64,000 nucleotides of DNA from Blastocatellia bacterium AA13. GTDB lineage: Bacteria > Acidobacteriota > Blastocatellia > UBA7656. Of the stretch, positions 25,167-34,640 are shown one piece after another. Position 1 is the first letter of the stretch. Every line of letters begins with the position of its first letter. The position numbers and the translations under genes are program-made. Under the pieces are notes generated by a model. It was not told the DNA's origin, did not search any database, and was given only the letters and a program-made list of their open reading frames with translations. Location: positions 102,182 through 166,181 of the forward strand of contig QHVH01000025.1 in the NCBI GenBank assembly GCA_003222245.1, given 5' to 3'.

Positions 25167-26456
25167 TCAGCCGAGGAATCCAATGTTTTCGAATTTCTCA
25201 CCCAGAATCGATTGCGAATCGCCTTGGAGCCAGCGATCGAGAATAGTCGCATAAACAGACCTGAAGTCAACAGTGAACTTGACATTACCCGCGGAGTCCA
25301 AATCAAGTGCGTTCAATGAAGGCGCCTCACCGTAGAGGCCTCCACGAACCGGATTGCCGATGACGAACATTGAATTGGCCGTTCCGTGATCCGTTCCAAG
25401 AGATGCATTCTCCTCGGGCCTCCTGCCGAATTCGGACCACTCCATTATCAGTACGTCGTCCGCCAGTCCGTGTTGATTGAGATCCTCATAGAATGCTTTC
25501 ACCGCCTGTGAGAGCCACTTGATGAGCGACGAGTGCTGCCCTGCCAGTCTGTTAGGTTGGCCGCTCCGGTGATCGATCTGATCGGAATGTGTATCGAAGC
25601 TTCCGAGCATCACATACAGGAGCGCGGCTTCAGGCATCGTGATCAGGATTTGCGCAGCCATCTTCAAGGCGGCGGCAAGAGGATTGTTCTCGGGATAAGC
25701 AACTCTTGATGAGTACGACGCTACGGCAGCCTGGAGCTGTTGAGCGCCCTGCACGGCATCCATAGCGGTCATGTTGATCGCGCTTCGAAACGCGCCTGGC
25801 TCGAAAGAGCGCGATGAAGCGGCTGTGAATGCATCGAGTTGGTTTTGATAGTCTTCCGGATGGCCCGGATCCGTGATGAAGTTGTAGAGGGAAAAGTCCT
25901 GGATGCTCGGTATGACCGACTTACTCGCGAATAGGCTCTTGGGAAGCGATCCTCCAATCGAGGCCGCCGATATCCCGTCCTTTTCAATGAGAGCCGCGTC
26001 GGCATACTTGCCGAGCCATCCGATGCCGCCCGCTCCGGCGAGATTTGCTGTGTGCCATACATCCATTGAAAGGAAGTGAGAGAGGCTGGGCTGTGAATAG
26101 CCGACGCCGTTGATGATGGCTACTTTTCCCTCGTCGTAGAGTTCTTTTATCTCCTTCATCGCCGGGTTGAGCGCGAGATCGGAAGAGATCAGCATCGAGC
26201 GATCCATATCGTCTTTCAATTCCGATTGCTTGAAAGCGAGACTCGGCCTGAGGCTGTAGTATCGAGAATTCGTGTATGGGATGACTGTGTTCAATCCGTC
26301 GTTTCCGCCTATGAGCTGTATGACTACCATCTTCCGATTGGCCGCGCCCATCGGAGTTTGCGCTTGCGATTCGCCAAGCCAAACGCGCGGCAGGAACATG
26401 CCTACAGACGCGACGCCCGCGCTTTGTTTGATGAATTGTCTACGGGTGATTGCCAT
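25167..26456 (-). CDS. DUF1501 domain protein (Tat-exported), copy 2
   Basis: A 429-residue DUF1501 protein, paralogue of the gene at 21378. The Tat signal ITRRQFIKQSAGVASVGMF leads into VIQLIGGNDGLNTVIPY, GSFDTHSDQ, EWSEFGRRPEENASLGTDHG and SVYATILDRWL. The ATG has AAGGAG 10 bases upstream. It follows its DUF1800 partner by 16 bases. The two DUF1501 copies differ throughout, so this is an old duplication of the whole pair rather than a recent one. Confidence 0.88.
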   Translation of the reverse strand: MAITRRQFIKQSAGVASVGMFLPRVWLGESQAQTPMGAANRKMVVIQLIGGNDGLNTVIPYTNSRYYSLRPSLAFKQSELKDDMDRSMLISSDLALNPAMKEIKELYDEGKVAIINGVGYSQPSLSHFLSMDVWHTANLAGAGGIGWLGKYADAALIEKDGISAASIGGSLPKSLFASKSVIPSIQDFSLYNFITDPGHPEDYQNQLDAFTAASSRSFEPGAFRSAINMTAMDAVQGAQQLQAAVASYSSRVAYPENNPLAAALKMAAQILITMPEAALLYVMLGSFDTHSDQIDHRSGQPNRLAGQHSSLIKWLSQAVKAFYEDLNQHGLADDVLIMEWSEFGRRPEENASLGTDHGTANSMFVIGNPVRGGLYGEAPSLNALDLDSAGNVKFTVDFRSVYATILDRWLQGDSQSILGEKFENIGFLG

Positions 26457-26472
26457 TTCTTGCCGCTCCTTA

Positions 26473-27915
26473 CTAACACACTTGAAATTCGGTTAAGCAC
26501 ATGATCAGGTGCACGAGTCCCCGGACCTTTTTGTCGATCGTCGGATCATCAGGAGAGAAGCCGACTATCCGGCCGGTCGCGTCTTTCTGAAGATATTCGC
26601 GGAGCTTTTTGACCGTTGACGAATCAACCTCCAGCGGCCCGAGCACCGACAGGAAGCTGTTCACCGTCTTCTTTGCATTTCCTTTTGTCAGCCGCTTCAA
26701 CTGCTCGTGAGTAAGCGACAGTCCCGGCGCGGTCGGGTCTGGGGATCGGCTGGAGGCGAGCAGATCGGCGAAGGTGAATCTATTCAGCATTGTCGCCGTG
26801 TTGATCCATGCCAGATTCGGCCTCCATCCCGCGACATCCGGCGGATTAAACGGCTCCTGGTTTAGAAACGCGCAGACCGCGGGAAGAATGCTGGAAGCGT
26901 CACGTTGGATTGATCCGGGGTTGTAACTCGCGCCGAGCATTCGGATGGAACCTACAACCACTTCGATTGGCGATTTCACGAGCGCGAACCTGGCGCGCGC
27001 GCTGAAGAACTCATCTGAGGTAAAAATCGCCCGCGCGAGCGCCTTGATCGAATGATCGCTGGCTACGTACACATCAGCGAACTTTTCTATCGTAGCTCTG
27101 TCCGTCGATGATGCCGACAATGGATAGGCGAAAAACTCGAAGAATTTCCTGGCGATGAATCTGGCGGTAGAGCGCCTCGCCGATATCAGCGCAACTATGT
27201 CTTCACCCGAAAAATTGGCGGTTTGACCATAAACCGTCTTCAGCGCGCTATCGTGTTGGTTCGGATCTACCACGAACTGAAAGTTGAATCTGTTTGGATC
27301 GGTGCGAGCCGGGGGAGAGATGGTCCAGCCGGTAAATGCGCGGGCAATTTCTTTTACGTCGCCCTCCGTATAGTTTTGCTCGCCGGTTACAACGTCGGTG
27401 ATCCCCATTGAGAACAGCTCCTGAAGCTCGCGGGCCCAGTTCTCATTCGGATTGCTCCGCACGTTCGTGATACCGTCCAGCCAGATCAACATCGCCGGAT
27501 CTCGAGCGATCTTCAGCAGAAGCGCATCGAAGCGGTCGAGGGCGTGGATCCTCAGCGTCTGGTTCTGGACGAACATGAATCGTTCATCGACTTTGGAGGC
27601 CGCGGTGGCAAAGTGGTTATGCCAGAAGAGCGTTAGCTTCTCTTCGAATTGCCTCTTCGTAAGCACCATCCGAGTCAGCCACCAGCGCTGAATTTCTTCG
27701 CGGTTGAAGCGGGTTATGTCGTCCGGGTTTGATAGGTCGAAGCTCGCGCGGATAACGGCCTCTAGTGCGCCATTGTCAATTTGCGCGAAGTTGATCAGGC
27801 GATCGACCGCCCCATCTCGCCCGAGAGCAGTGGTCTCTTCGATCTCTTGGGGAGAGCCTCCAAATCCTGCGCGGCGTAAGAGATGGGCTGCGTCGTCATA
27901 CGTGAAGTCCGCCAT
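26473..27915 (-). CDS. DUF1800 domain protein, copy 2
   Basis: A 480-residue paralogue of the DUF1800 gene at 22682, opening FTYDDAAHLLRRAGFGGSP and carrying LTLFWHNHFATAASKV, ENWARELQELFSMG, EIARAFTGW and NPPDVAGWR. The start has TGGAGAA upstream. It is first of the second DUF1800-DUF1501 pair. Upstream 27916-28131 is AT-rich and probably holds divergent promoters for this gene and the PilZ-like gene, but no clear -35/-10 pair could be fixed. Confidence 0.88.
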   Translation of the reverse strand: MADFTYDDAAHLLRRAGFGGSPQEIEETTALGRDGAVDRLINFAQIDNGALEAVIRASFDLSNPDDITRFNREEIQRWWLTRMVLTKRQFEEKLTLFWHNHFATAASKVDERFMFVQNQTLRIHALDRFDALLLKIARDPAMLIWLDGITNVRSNPNENWARELQELFSMGITDVVTGEQNYTEGDVKEIARAFTGWTISPPARTDPNRFNFQFVVDPNQHDSALKTVYGQTANFSGEDIVALISARRSTARFIARKFFEFFAYPLSASSTDRATIEKFADVYVASDHSIKALARAIFTSDEFFSARARFALVKSPIEVVVGSIRMLGASYNPGSIQRDASSILPAVCAFLNQEPFNPPDVAGWRPNLAWINTATMLNRFTFADLLASSRSPDPTAPGLSLTHEQLKRLTKGNAKKTVNSFLSVLGPLEVDSSTVKKLREYLQKDATGRIVGFSPDDPTIDKKVRGLVHLIMCLTEFQVC

Positions 27916-28131
27916 AGAATTCTCCAGCTAGTGGTTAAATCTCGCTGCCGACTGAATTAGTCGCTCCAGCTTCTACGGTCATATGACAATAATTATTGGT
28001 AAGATAGCGTAGTGCAGCGATGACTTGAAGGATGCGGATTGCTGTAGTACCATAATTTTTCCTCGTAATACCAATTGGATCATTCATAAATGGATGGGTC
28101 GGTAACGGCCCTTCAAAGAAGGGAGCGGGTT

Positions 28132-28437
28132 ATGAGTGCGGGTGCGTCTGTTGGTCGTTCGAGAGTCTACGAAAAGTTGATTCATGTGCGGTGTGAAAGT
28201 ATGGAAGGCGCGCGTCATTGCAGAGTCCTCGATCTAAAATCGGATCGCGCTTCTATAGAAAGCTTCGTACCCCTCTTTACTGGAGCCAAGGTAAATCTGC
28301 TGCTCCATCTTCCGACTGGAGACGTGATGGCGGCAGGCGTCGTGACGAGCCACAAGTTCGCTGTCGGGTTCGACGTGGCGTTTACGGAAGTATCGAGCGG
28401 CGATCAGAAGGCTCTTGTTGGATTTACGAGTTGCTGA
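28132..28437 (+). CDS. PilZ-like domain protein
   Basis: A 101-residue protein with a PilZ-like beta-barrel pattern: CRVLDLKSDRASIESFVPLF, VNLLLHLPTGDVMAAGVVTS and AVGFDVAFTEV. The N-terminal RxxxR c-di-GMP motif is not obvious, so it may be a degenerate (non-binding) PilZ. I chose the ATG at 28132 because GGGAGCGGG lies just upstream; an ATG at 28090 in frame is weaker. It is divergent from the second DUF1800 gene and convergent with tolC. Confidence 0.65.
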   Translation: MSAGASVGRSRVYEKLIHVRCESMEGARHCRVLDLKSDRASIESFVPLFTGAKVNLLLHLPTGDVMAAGVVTSHKFAVGFDVAFTEVSSGDQKALVGFTSC

Positions 28438-28503
28438 TGCGGTATCTCCGCTGAGAGATAGAGAAAAGGCCGCGACAAGATCCTATAAGGCAATCTCAAA
28501 AGA

Positions 28504-28547
28504 AAAAGAGCGGGGCGGGCATTGATTGATGCCCGCCCCGCTCTTTT
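28504..28547. terminator. Strong bidirectional intrinsic terminator
   Basis: A perfect 19-bp stem (28504-28522 with 28529-28547) and a 6-base loop TGATTG, GC-rich in the core and ending in AAAA/TTTT at the base, lies between the convergent PilZ-like gene (ends 28437) and the tolC-like gene (ends 28591). The A/T ends give a short U-tract for transcripts from either side. Confidence 0.85.
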
Positions 28548-28590
28548 CAGGTTCTAGTTTCGACGGACGAGTAATCCCGTCTCCGTAAAG

Positions 28591-30396
28591 CTATTTCTTC
28601 TTTAACGATTGTCCGGCGGCAGCCGGCTTATTCGCATCCAGATCAGGGATCGAAGGCGCCAATTGAACGTTGTTGCTCACCAGAGTAATTCCAGTGATTC
28701 GCTGAAGATCGGCGAGCGCTTTATTGTAGTCGGTTCGGGCCCTGACTGTATTGCCCTTTGCCACAGCCAACTCGGACTGTCTCTGTAGTACGAAGAAATT
28801 GGTCGAAAGACCCGCGCGGAACCGTTCCACTTCGCCTGCAAGCTGCGCGTCTGAAGCCACCTCTCCGGCTTCGGCTGCCTGGACTCGCTGTTGTGCGGCT
28901 TCCACTGCTTGAAGGGCGTTTCTCACGTCCACGAGTACTTGCTGAACGAGTTGTCTCTGCCGGGCGTCAAGCTGTCTGGATTCAGCAAGCGTGCGACCGT
29001 AGTTGGCTTCCGCGATGCGGTTCCTCCAGGGAATGCTGAGGCGAACGCCGATTTGAAATGTCCGGAAGTCCTGGCTGAAGAGGTTCGAGAGAGCACCGAA
29101 ATAGCCTCCCACAAATCTATCAGGGATAAATGTGCCAAGACCGCCTGCGCCCGTTGCAACACCTGCCGTACCAGTGTTGCCGTATATTCCCACAAGGTCG
29201 ACCTGCGGCTTTAGCTGGTTCTTGAAATACTTCAGGTCGATGTCCTTTTGTTGAGTCTGGAACTGCATCTGTTCAAGCTCTGGTCTATTCTTCAACGCGA
29301 GCCGGAACGCCTCATCGAGATTTACGGTCGACTTTCCGGTCTGCGGCTGGTCGGTCGGAATAACCTGGGCGGTCCAGAGCTTATCCGTTTGATCGTTAAT
29401 TATGAGATTCTTCAGAGCATTCTCGGCAGTGGTTACACCCTGCAGCGCCGTGATGACATCTCCCTTACGAGCTTCCAGAGCAGCTTCCGTCGATCTTAAG
29501 TCGATTGGCGCGACCGTTCCAGCTTCAACCTGCTTGCGGTTATTCTCGAGCTGAACCCTTGTTACTTCGACGGTGTCTCTTGCGATTTTTTCGTTCTCAA
29601 TTGCAAAGACCAGATCCCAATAAGCGCGCTGAGTTGAGTTGATGATCTCGATGACGCGTTGCCGGAACTGGCTATCGGAGATATCTAAACTCTTCTTTGC
29701 CAGTTCTATGGATCGTCGATTCGCGTCGTAGTGCAGATTGCGCATCAGCGGTTGAGTGTACGCCAGCGTAAGGCTTGGATTGTATTGATTGTTCAGTCTC
29801 GCATCCGGACTGCTCGTCGTAACACGGGTATTCAGAAAATCTACTTCGGCAAAGCCGCCGCCGACCTCAATTGGTCGCGTGTTGATTAGGTTGTACGTAA
29901 TTACTTTGTTAGTAATCGATGCCGCTGTGCCGCCGCCTGCGAACAGTTGCGTTACCGGGCTTGTGGCGTCCCTGAAGTTGATATCCGCGGTAGTCGTGAT
30001 GTCATATACGCCGCGTGATGCAAACAAATTGAACTGAGCGATGCGAACGCTCTGACGGAACGATTCAATATCGAGGTTCTTTCCGAGCGCCAGCCGTATA
30101 ACATCCTGGAGCGTCATCAACTGTTGCTCATTAGGATCGACGCCCACCCGAGTCCTGGGCACGTCCGGTGAGAGTTTTATTTGTTGTGTAATCTTGCTTG
30201 AGTCTTGGCTCTGCTGCGGATCTTGCGATGTCGGTTGCTGGCTCGAAGTCTGGGATTGAGCGGACGGTGCGGTCTCTTGCTGAACGGGCGCTGCCAGTGC
30301 TACGGGAGCCGTTGATAGGGAAGGGAAATAGGTAGCAAGTAGCATTGCGGCTGCGGCAGCGCGAAGAAGTTTGGACGGTCTATTACCAACGATCAT
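28591..30396 (-). CDS. TolC family outer-membrane efflux protein
   Basis: A 601-residue outer-membrane channel component. An N-terminal signal (LLRAAAAAMLLATYFPSLS, then ALA) is followed by a Gln/Ser-rich linker to about residue 75, then the TolC repeat structure: QDVIRLALGKNLDIESFRQS, LTLAYTQPLMRN, the paired NLDEAFRLALKNRPELEQMQ in the second half and QLVQQVLVDVRNALQAVEAA. It would form the outer-membrane tunnel of a type I secretion or RND/ABC efflux system. No inner-membrane pump or adaptor gene is adjacent. The ATG has GAGAGG about 8 bases upstream. Confidence 0.88.
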   Translation of the reverse strand: MIVGNRPSKLLRAAAAAMLLATYFPSLSTAPVALAAPVQQETAPSAQSQTSSQQPTSQDPQQSQDSSKITQQIKLSPDVPRTRVGVDPNEQQLMTLQDVIRLALGKNLDIESFRQSVRIAQFNLFASRGVYDITTTADINFRDATSPVTQLFAGGGTAASITNKVITYNLINTRPIEVGGGFAEVDFLNTRVTTSSPDARLNNQYNPSLTLAYTQPLMRNLHYDANRRSIELAKKSLDISDSQFRQRVIEIINSTQRAYWDLVFAIENEKIARDTVEVTRVQLENNRKQVEAGTVAPIDLRSTEAALEARKGDVITALQGVTTAENALKNLIINDQTDKLWTAQVIPTDQPQTGKSTVNLDEAFRLALKNRPELEQMQFQTQQKDIDLKYFKNQLKPQVDLVGIYGNTGTAGVATGAGGLGTFIPDRFVGGYFGALSNLFSQDFRTFQIGVRLSIPWRNRIAEANYGRTLAESRQLDARQRQLVQQVLVDVRNALQAVEAAQQRVQAAEAGEVASDAQLAGEVERFRAGLSTNFFVLQRQSELAVAKGNTVRARTDYNKALADLQRITGITLVSNNVQLAPSIPDLDANKPAAAGQSLKKK

Positions 30397-30703
30397 TGTT
30401 GACCTCTCGTATCGTTTATTCTTGCGGCCGCCTTAATCTTCATTCCGCGGCTGCTTGGATAGGGTCTAATCTCATTAACAACAGGCTAGTACGACACTTC
30501 GCCGACGCGCGTTTCATAAATATCCACCGGACCGGCTCCTGCATTCCGAACGCGGTTTATAAACGAGAGCGCGCGTCAGATCATGAGTTTACACTCCAAC
30601 CGTTTGGTGTCAATGCAGCCCGTCGACTCACACTTGCGACCCAGCCAGGGAATCACCGCAATCCGGTTGCCGCGTGCGTTGTCTCTTTGTTAGCTTGGAG
30701 CCG
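30397..30703. other. Divergent intergenic region, no gene seen
   Basis: This 307-base spacer separates the divergent tolC-like and beta-CASP nuclease genes and must hold both promoters. I could not fix a -35/-10 pair with confidence, and found no RNA gene, repeat or coding remnant in it. Confidence 0.4.
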
Positions 30704-32095
30704 ATGACGACACTTACATTTCTCGGCGCGGCCGGCACGGTAACAGGCTCAAAACATCTTCTTGAATCCAACGGCGCGCGTCTCCTGGTCGATACAGGAC
30801 TCTTCCAAGGCTTCAAGGAGCTAAGGCTGAGAAACTGGGATACGCTGCCGATCGCGCCTCGCTCGATCAATTGGGTAGTGCTCACGCACGCCCATATAGA
30901 TCATTCCGGCTATCTGCCCAGGCTTGTGCGCGACGGGTTCAGCGGTCCCGTTTACTGCACTAAAGGAACCGCCGACTTGCTGCAAGTCGTGCTTCCGGAC
31001 TCGGCCCGGCTTCAAGAAGAAGACGCCGCCTACGCGAATCGGCGCGGATATTCTAAACACAAGCCTGCCGCCCCTCTCTATACTGAGGCCGACGCGTTCG
31101 AAGCACTCAAGCTCGTGCAGGGCGCGGCCTATGGAGAGCCTGTTAGGCTCGGCAAGCACCTCAGCCTGCGGTTCACCACGGCTGGTCATATACTCGGGTC
31201 AAGCGTTGTGTCGGTCGACGTAGATCAGGACGGACAAGCTCCAATCAAGGTAGTGTTCTCAGGCGACCTCGGCCGTTACGACGAGCCGATCCTGAACGAT
31301 CCGTCGCCCGTTCCCGAAGCCGACTTCCTGTTGATCGAATCGACCTACGGCGACAGGCTTCACGAGGACGCGAATCCGAAGGAACAGCTCGCGCTGATCA
31401 TCAATGAAACCGTTAAGCGTGGCGGCAAAGTGATCATACCGGCGTTCGCCGTCGGCAGGACTCAGTTGCTGGTCTACTACCTTCGAGAGCTTGAAGAGGA
31501 AGGAAGAATTCCGGTCTTGCCCGTGGCGGTGGACTCTCCGATGGCCGCCAGCGCTACGAGGCTCTACGGCAAACACCACGAGGACCACGATAGCGAGATG
31601 GAACGTTTGGACGAACACAAGAAGCCTCTTGCCACAAAGAACTTCAGCCTTGTGCAAGGCCGCGCCGGTTCAAAGGCTCTGGACTCGGATGGCGGCCCCG
31701 CTATCGTCATCTCCGCTTCCGGTATGGCTACGGGCGGACGAGTCCTTCATCACCTCGCGCAATTTCTCCCGGATCCGGCTTCGAGCGTTGTTCTGGTCGG
31801 GTATCAGGCGGCCGGTACGAGAGGCAGGCGGCTTCAGGACGGCGAAACCGAGATCAAGATCCACGGCGAGATCATACCTGTACGGGCTTCAATCGAGGCC
31901 ATTGGCAGCCTGTCGGCTCACGCGGACTGGTCGGAAATCATGCGATGGCTTTCCGGATTCAAGCGGCCGCCGAAACGGACATTCATAGTACACGGCGAGC
32001 CTCCGGCGGCTAGCGCATTGAAAGAGCGAATCGTTCGCGACCTCGGCTGGAATGTGATGATTCCGGCCTATCAGGAGTCAGTTGAGCTCACGTGA
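30704..32095 (+). CDS. MBL-fold beta-CASP RNA metallo-hydrolase
   Basis: A 463-residue metallo-beta-lactamase with beta-CASP insert, related to CPSF73/KH-free archaeal-type and YsiH-like RNases. Visible motifs: FLGAAGTVTGSKHLLE, the metal motif THAHIDHSG, GHILGSSVV, FSGDLGRYDEP, FAVGRTQ, SASGMATGGRVLHHL and SLSAHADWSE with a final VHGEPPAA. It is expected to be an RNA endo/exonuclease in the cytoplasm. I chose the ATG at 30704, preceded by TTGGAG, rather than the in-frame start at 30674. Single gene. Confidence 0.9.
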   Translation: MTTLTFLGAAGTVTGSKHLLESNGARLLVDTGLFQGFKELRLRNWDTLPIAPRSINWVVLTHAHIDHSGYLPRLVRDGFSGPVYCTKGTADLLQVVLPDSARLQEEDAAYANRRGYSKHKPAAPLYTEADAFEALKLVQGAAYGEPVRLGKHLSLRFTTAGHILGSSVVSVDVDQDGQAPIKVVFSGDLGRYDEPILNDPSPVPEADFLLIESTYGDRLHEDANPKEQLALIINETVKRGGKVIIPAFAVGRTQLLVYYLRELEEEGRIPVLPVAVDSPMAASATRLYGKHHEDHDSEMERLDEHKKPLATKNFSLVQGRAGSKALDSDGGPAIVISASGMATGGRVLHHLAQFLPDPASSVVLVGYQAAGTRGRRLQDGETEIKIHGEIIPVRASIEAIGSLSAHADWSEIMRWLSGFKRPPKRTFIVHGEPPAASALKERIVRDLGWNVMIPAYQESVELT

Positions 32096-32173
32096 ACAAT
32101 TCGGCGGCGAACATGAGTGAGGCCGAAGCTAATCCGCGGTCCTGTAACATTGCTTAATAGCGAATCTTCCATT

Positions 32174-33148
32174 TCAATACGCAAGCACGCTCCGTGCGGC
32201 GTTCGCGATCTTATCCACCGAAGGCAGCATAGCCATTTCGAGCGGAGGACTAAAAGGTACCGGAACATCCAGCGACGCTACCCGAGTCACCGGCGCGTCC
32301 AGGTATTCGAAAGCCTCTTGAGCGATCAACGCTGCCACCTCACCGCCAAAACCGGCCGTTAAATTCGCCTCATGCACGACAAGTGCGCGGCTCGTCTTCC
32401 TGACGCTTTCCAAAATCGCCTTCCGGTCCAGTGGAACAAGCGATCTAAGATCCAAAACCTCCACCGAAGCGCCTTCCTTCTCCAGCATCCGGGCCGCTTC
32501 GACGCAGTGATGAACAGTCGCGCCGTAGCTTATGATCGACAGGTCATCTCCAACAGTTCTTAGCGCCGCGACGCCAATCGGCGTGACGTGTTCTCCTTCC
32601 GGAACATCTTCGCGATAATGGCGGTACAGAAATTTATTTTCGAGGTAGATCACGGGGTTGTTGTCTCGAATCGCCGCGGTCAACAAACCCTTTGCATCGC
32701 GGGCGGTCGACGGCAGAACTACCTTGAGTCCGGGCGTGTGCGCGAACCATGCCTCGGGATTCTGCGAATGAAAAGGTCCCGCGTGGACGCCGCCGCCGGT
32801 CGGCCCGCGCAAGACCACGGGCATCTGAATGCCCCAGCGGTAATAGCACTTCGCCGCGTAGTTGACGATCTGATCGAATGCACATGAAATAAAATCGATG
32901 AACTGAAATTCAACCACCGGACGGAATCCTACGGTCGCGGCGGCGCACGCTGCTCCAACGAAGCCCGACTCCGAAATCGGAGTATCGATCACGCGATCTT
33001 CGCCGAACTCCTGCAGAAACCCCTGCGTGATTTTGAAGGCGCCTCCGAACACTGCAATGTCTTCGCCTATGAGAAACACATTCGGATCTCGGCGCATCTC
33101 TGTGCGAAGCGCGTCGCTGATTGCCTGAAGATAGGTCATTCGCGCCAT
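32174..33148 (-). CDS. 2-oxoacid dehydrogenase E1 component, beta subunit
   Basis: A 324-residue E1 beta subunit of a thiamine-diphosphate-dependent 2-oxoacid dehydrogenase. Seen are MTYLQAISDALRTEM, the FLIGEDIAVFGGAFKITQGF stretch, RVIDTPISESGFVGAA and EFQFIDFI at the cofactor/heterotetramer interface, and RPVVE. It forms an alpha2beta2 heterotetramer with the gene directly upstream; the alpha stop codon and beta ATG are adjacent (TAA-ATG). Sequence resembles both pyruvate and branched-chain (2-oxoisovalerate) types. No E2 or E3 gene lies nearby. Given the methylcrotonyl-CoA-carboxylase operon at 53 kb, a branched-chain role is attractive but not shown. Confidence 0.9.
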   Translation of the reverse strand: MARMTYLQAISDALRTEMRRDPNVFLIGEDIAVFGGAFKITQGFLQEFGEDRVIDTPISESGFVGAACAAATVGFRPVVEFQFIDFISCAFDQIVNYAAKCYYRWGIQMPVVLRGPTGGGVHAGPFHSQNPEAWFAHTPGLKVVLPSTARDAKGLLTAAIRDNNPVIYLENKFLYRHYREDVPEGEHVTPIGVAALRTVGDDLSIISYGATVHHCVEAARMLEKEGASVEVLDLRSLVPLDRKAILESVRKTSRALVVHEANLTAGFGGEVAALIAQEAFEYLDAPVTRVASLDVPVPFSPPLEMAMLPSVDKIANAARSVLAY

Positions 33149-34294
33149 TTAGAAGTGTCCCCCTTCGCTCTTGTCCTGAGCCGCTGTCAGTCCCGGAATG
33201 GAAGGATGATCTATCGGTTCGTAAGGCGCGGCTTGATTGGGATCAGGATCGTGAGGCGATGGCGCAAACAGCCGCTCGGTTACCGATTCGGGTTTTGGCA
33301 TAGGCAGCGATTCGGCGTATGTGATCGCGGATTCAACATCTGCCTCAACCTGCGTTTCTGTCGATTCGAGCTCGGAGGTTGTGAACGAAGCCCGCTTTAG
33401 CAGCCATTCGCGATACATCTTGATTGGGTCGCGCTCCGCCCAGAAATCCCTGAGTTCTTCCGGTACGTAGGCCATATCGTCGTGCTCGCCGTGGCCCCGC
33501 TGGCGAAAGGTCTTGAATTCAATCAGCGCAGGACCTTTCCCGCTTCGGGCATGCTCAATCCCGCGTTGCGCGGCTTCGATGACGAGAAACAGGTCGTTCC
33601 CGAAATGAGTCTCTGCATAGATGTTGAATGCCGGAGCGCGATCGGCAACGTTCACGACCGGCATCTGCTTCGCTATCGACGTGGAATACGCGAATTGATT
33701 TACCTCGCAGATGATCACGAGCGGGAGCTTGTGAATAGCCGCGAAATTGAGCCCCTCATAGAAATCTCCCGGGCTTGTCGCGCCGTCGCCGGTAAACGCC
33801 GCCATAACGTTCGGCTGCTTTCGGAGCTTGAACGCGAGAGCGTAGCCCGCGCCGCTGGGGATCCACGATGCCATCGATCCATTGTGATATGGAGGGATGC
33901 CGAAGTTTTTGATGTCGGCGAGAAACAGTCCCAGCTCCCGGCCATTCGAAGGCGGAATGTCCTTGCCCATCCATCGCGCCATCACATCTCTCGGCTCTAT
34001 ACCCTTGTAGAAAAACGCCGACAGATTGCGGGCGACGGTCGTGAAAAAATCACCATCTTTGAGCGCGCTCACCGAGCCGACCGAAGTTGCCTCCTGTCCC
34101 ATTCCCAGATAAACGGCGCCGTTGACCTTGCCCTGGCGATATAACGCACCTAGCTTCTCTTCAAAAGTCCGGGCGAGTTTCATCGCTACATAAAAGCGAG
34201 TGAGTTGCGCCTTGTCATATGGGAGGTCTCTTGGATCCGCCTGAAGCTCCGCGGGATAGTCAGGCAGTGTGATTTTTGGCGAAGGGTGACTCAT
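33149..34294 (-). CDS. 2-oxoacid dehydrogenase E1 component, alpha subunit
   Basis: A 381-residue E1 alpha subunit. The thiamine-diphosphate motif starts at AAFTGDGATSPGDFYEGLNF and closes at VIICEVNQFAYST; GAVYLGMGQEATSVG and FRQRGHGEHDD are typical, the latter matching the region phosphorylated in mitochondrial homologues. The ATG has AAGGAG 8 bases upstream. It is first of the two-gene E1 unit. Confidence 0.9.
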   Translation of the reverse strand: MSHPSPKITLPDYPAELQADPRDLPYDKAQLTRFYVAMKLARTFEEKLGALYRQGKVNGAVYLGMGQEATSVGSVSALKDGDFFTTVARNLSAFFYKGIEPRDVMARWMGKDIPPSNGRELGLFLADIKNFGIPPYHNGSMASWIPSGAGYALAFKLRKQPNVMAAFTGDGATSPGDFYEGLNFAAIHKLPLVIICEVNQFAYSTSIAKQMPVVNVADRAPAFNIYAETHFGNDLFLVIEAAQRGIEHARSGKGPALIEFKTFRQRGHGEHDDMAYVPEELRDFWAERDPIKMYREWLLKRASFTTSELESTETQVEADVESAITYAESLPMPKPESVTERLFAPSPHDPDPNQAAPYEPIDHPSIPGLTAAQDKSEGGHF

Positions 34295-34640
34295 CGATTG
34301 AAATTCTCCTTGCGCCGGCGATTACCGCACAAAATGAATTTTAAACAAAATACCAAACGAACCGGCGACGCTGAACGATCAACTCGGCGGGTTGGAATCG
34401 CGTTGGGAGAGCGCATTATCTAACGGGTAGTCGCGCGATTTCCAGTTCTTTTTGTATTCCTCGCGGCTGCCAAGGCCCTCATCCGCGCCCGAGTTGCAAT
34501 GTGAAGAAGCGAAACGCAGCGGAACGAAATTTGACCTTGCCTTGGAATGAACGTCGCGGCCATTCGGAGCGCCGTTCGAAACTCTATTCACACAGGGCGG
34601 AATCGAGCGGCGTTTCTCCAGCGAAACTCTCACCGCCATT
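34295..34640. other. Intergenic spacer, possible coding remnant
   Basis: A 346-base spacer between E1 alpha and the OYE gene. A minus-strand frame ends in SREEYKKNWKSRDYPLDN, which looks protein-like but I cannot match it to a family; the rest of that frame does not look coding. No hairpin with a T-run was found. Confidence 0.3.
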
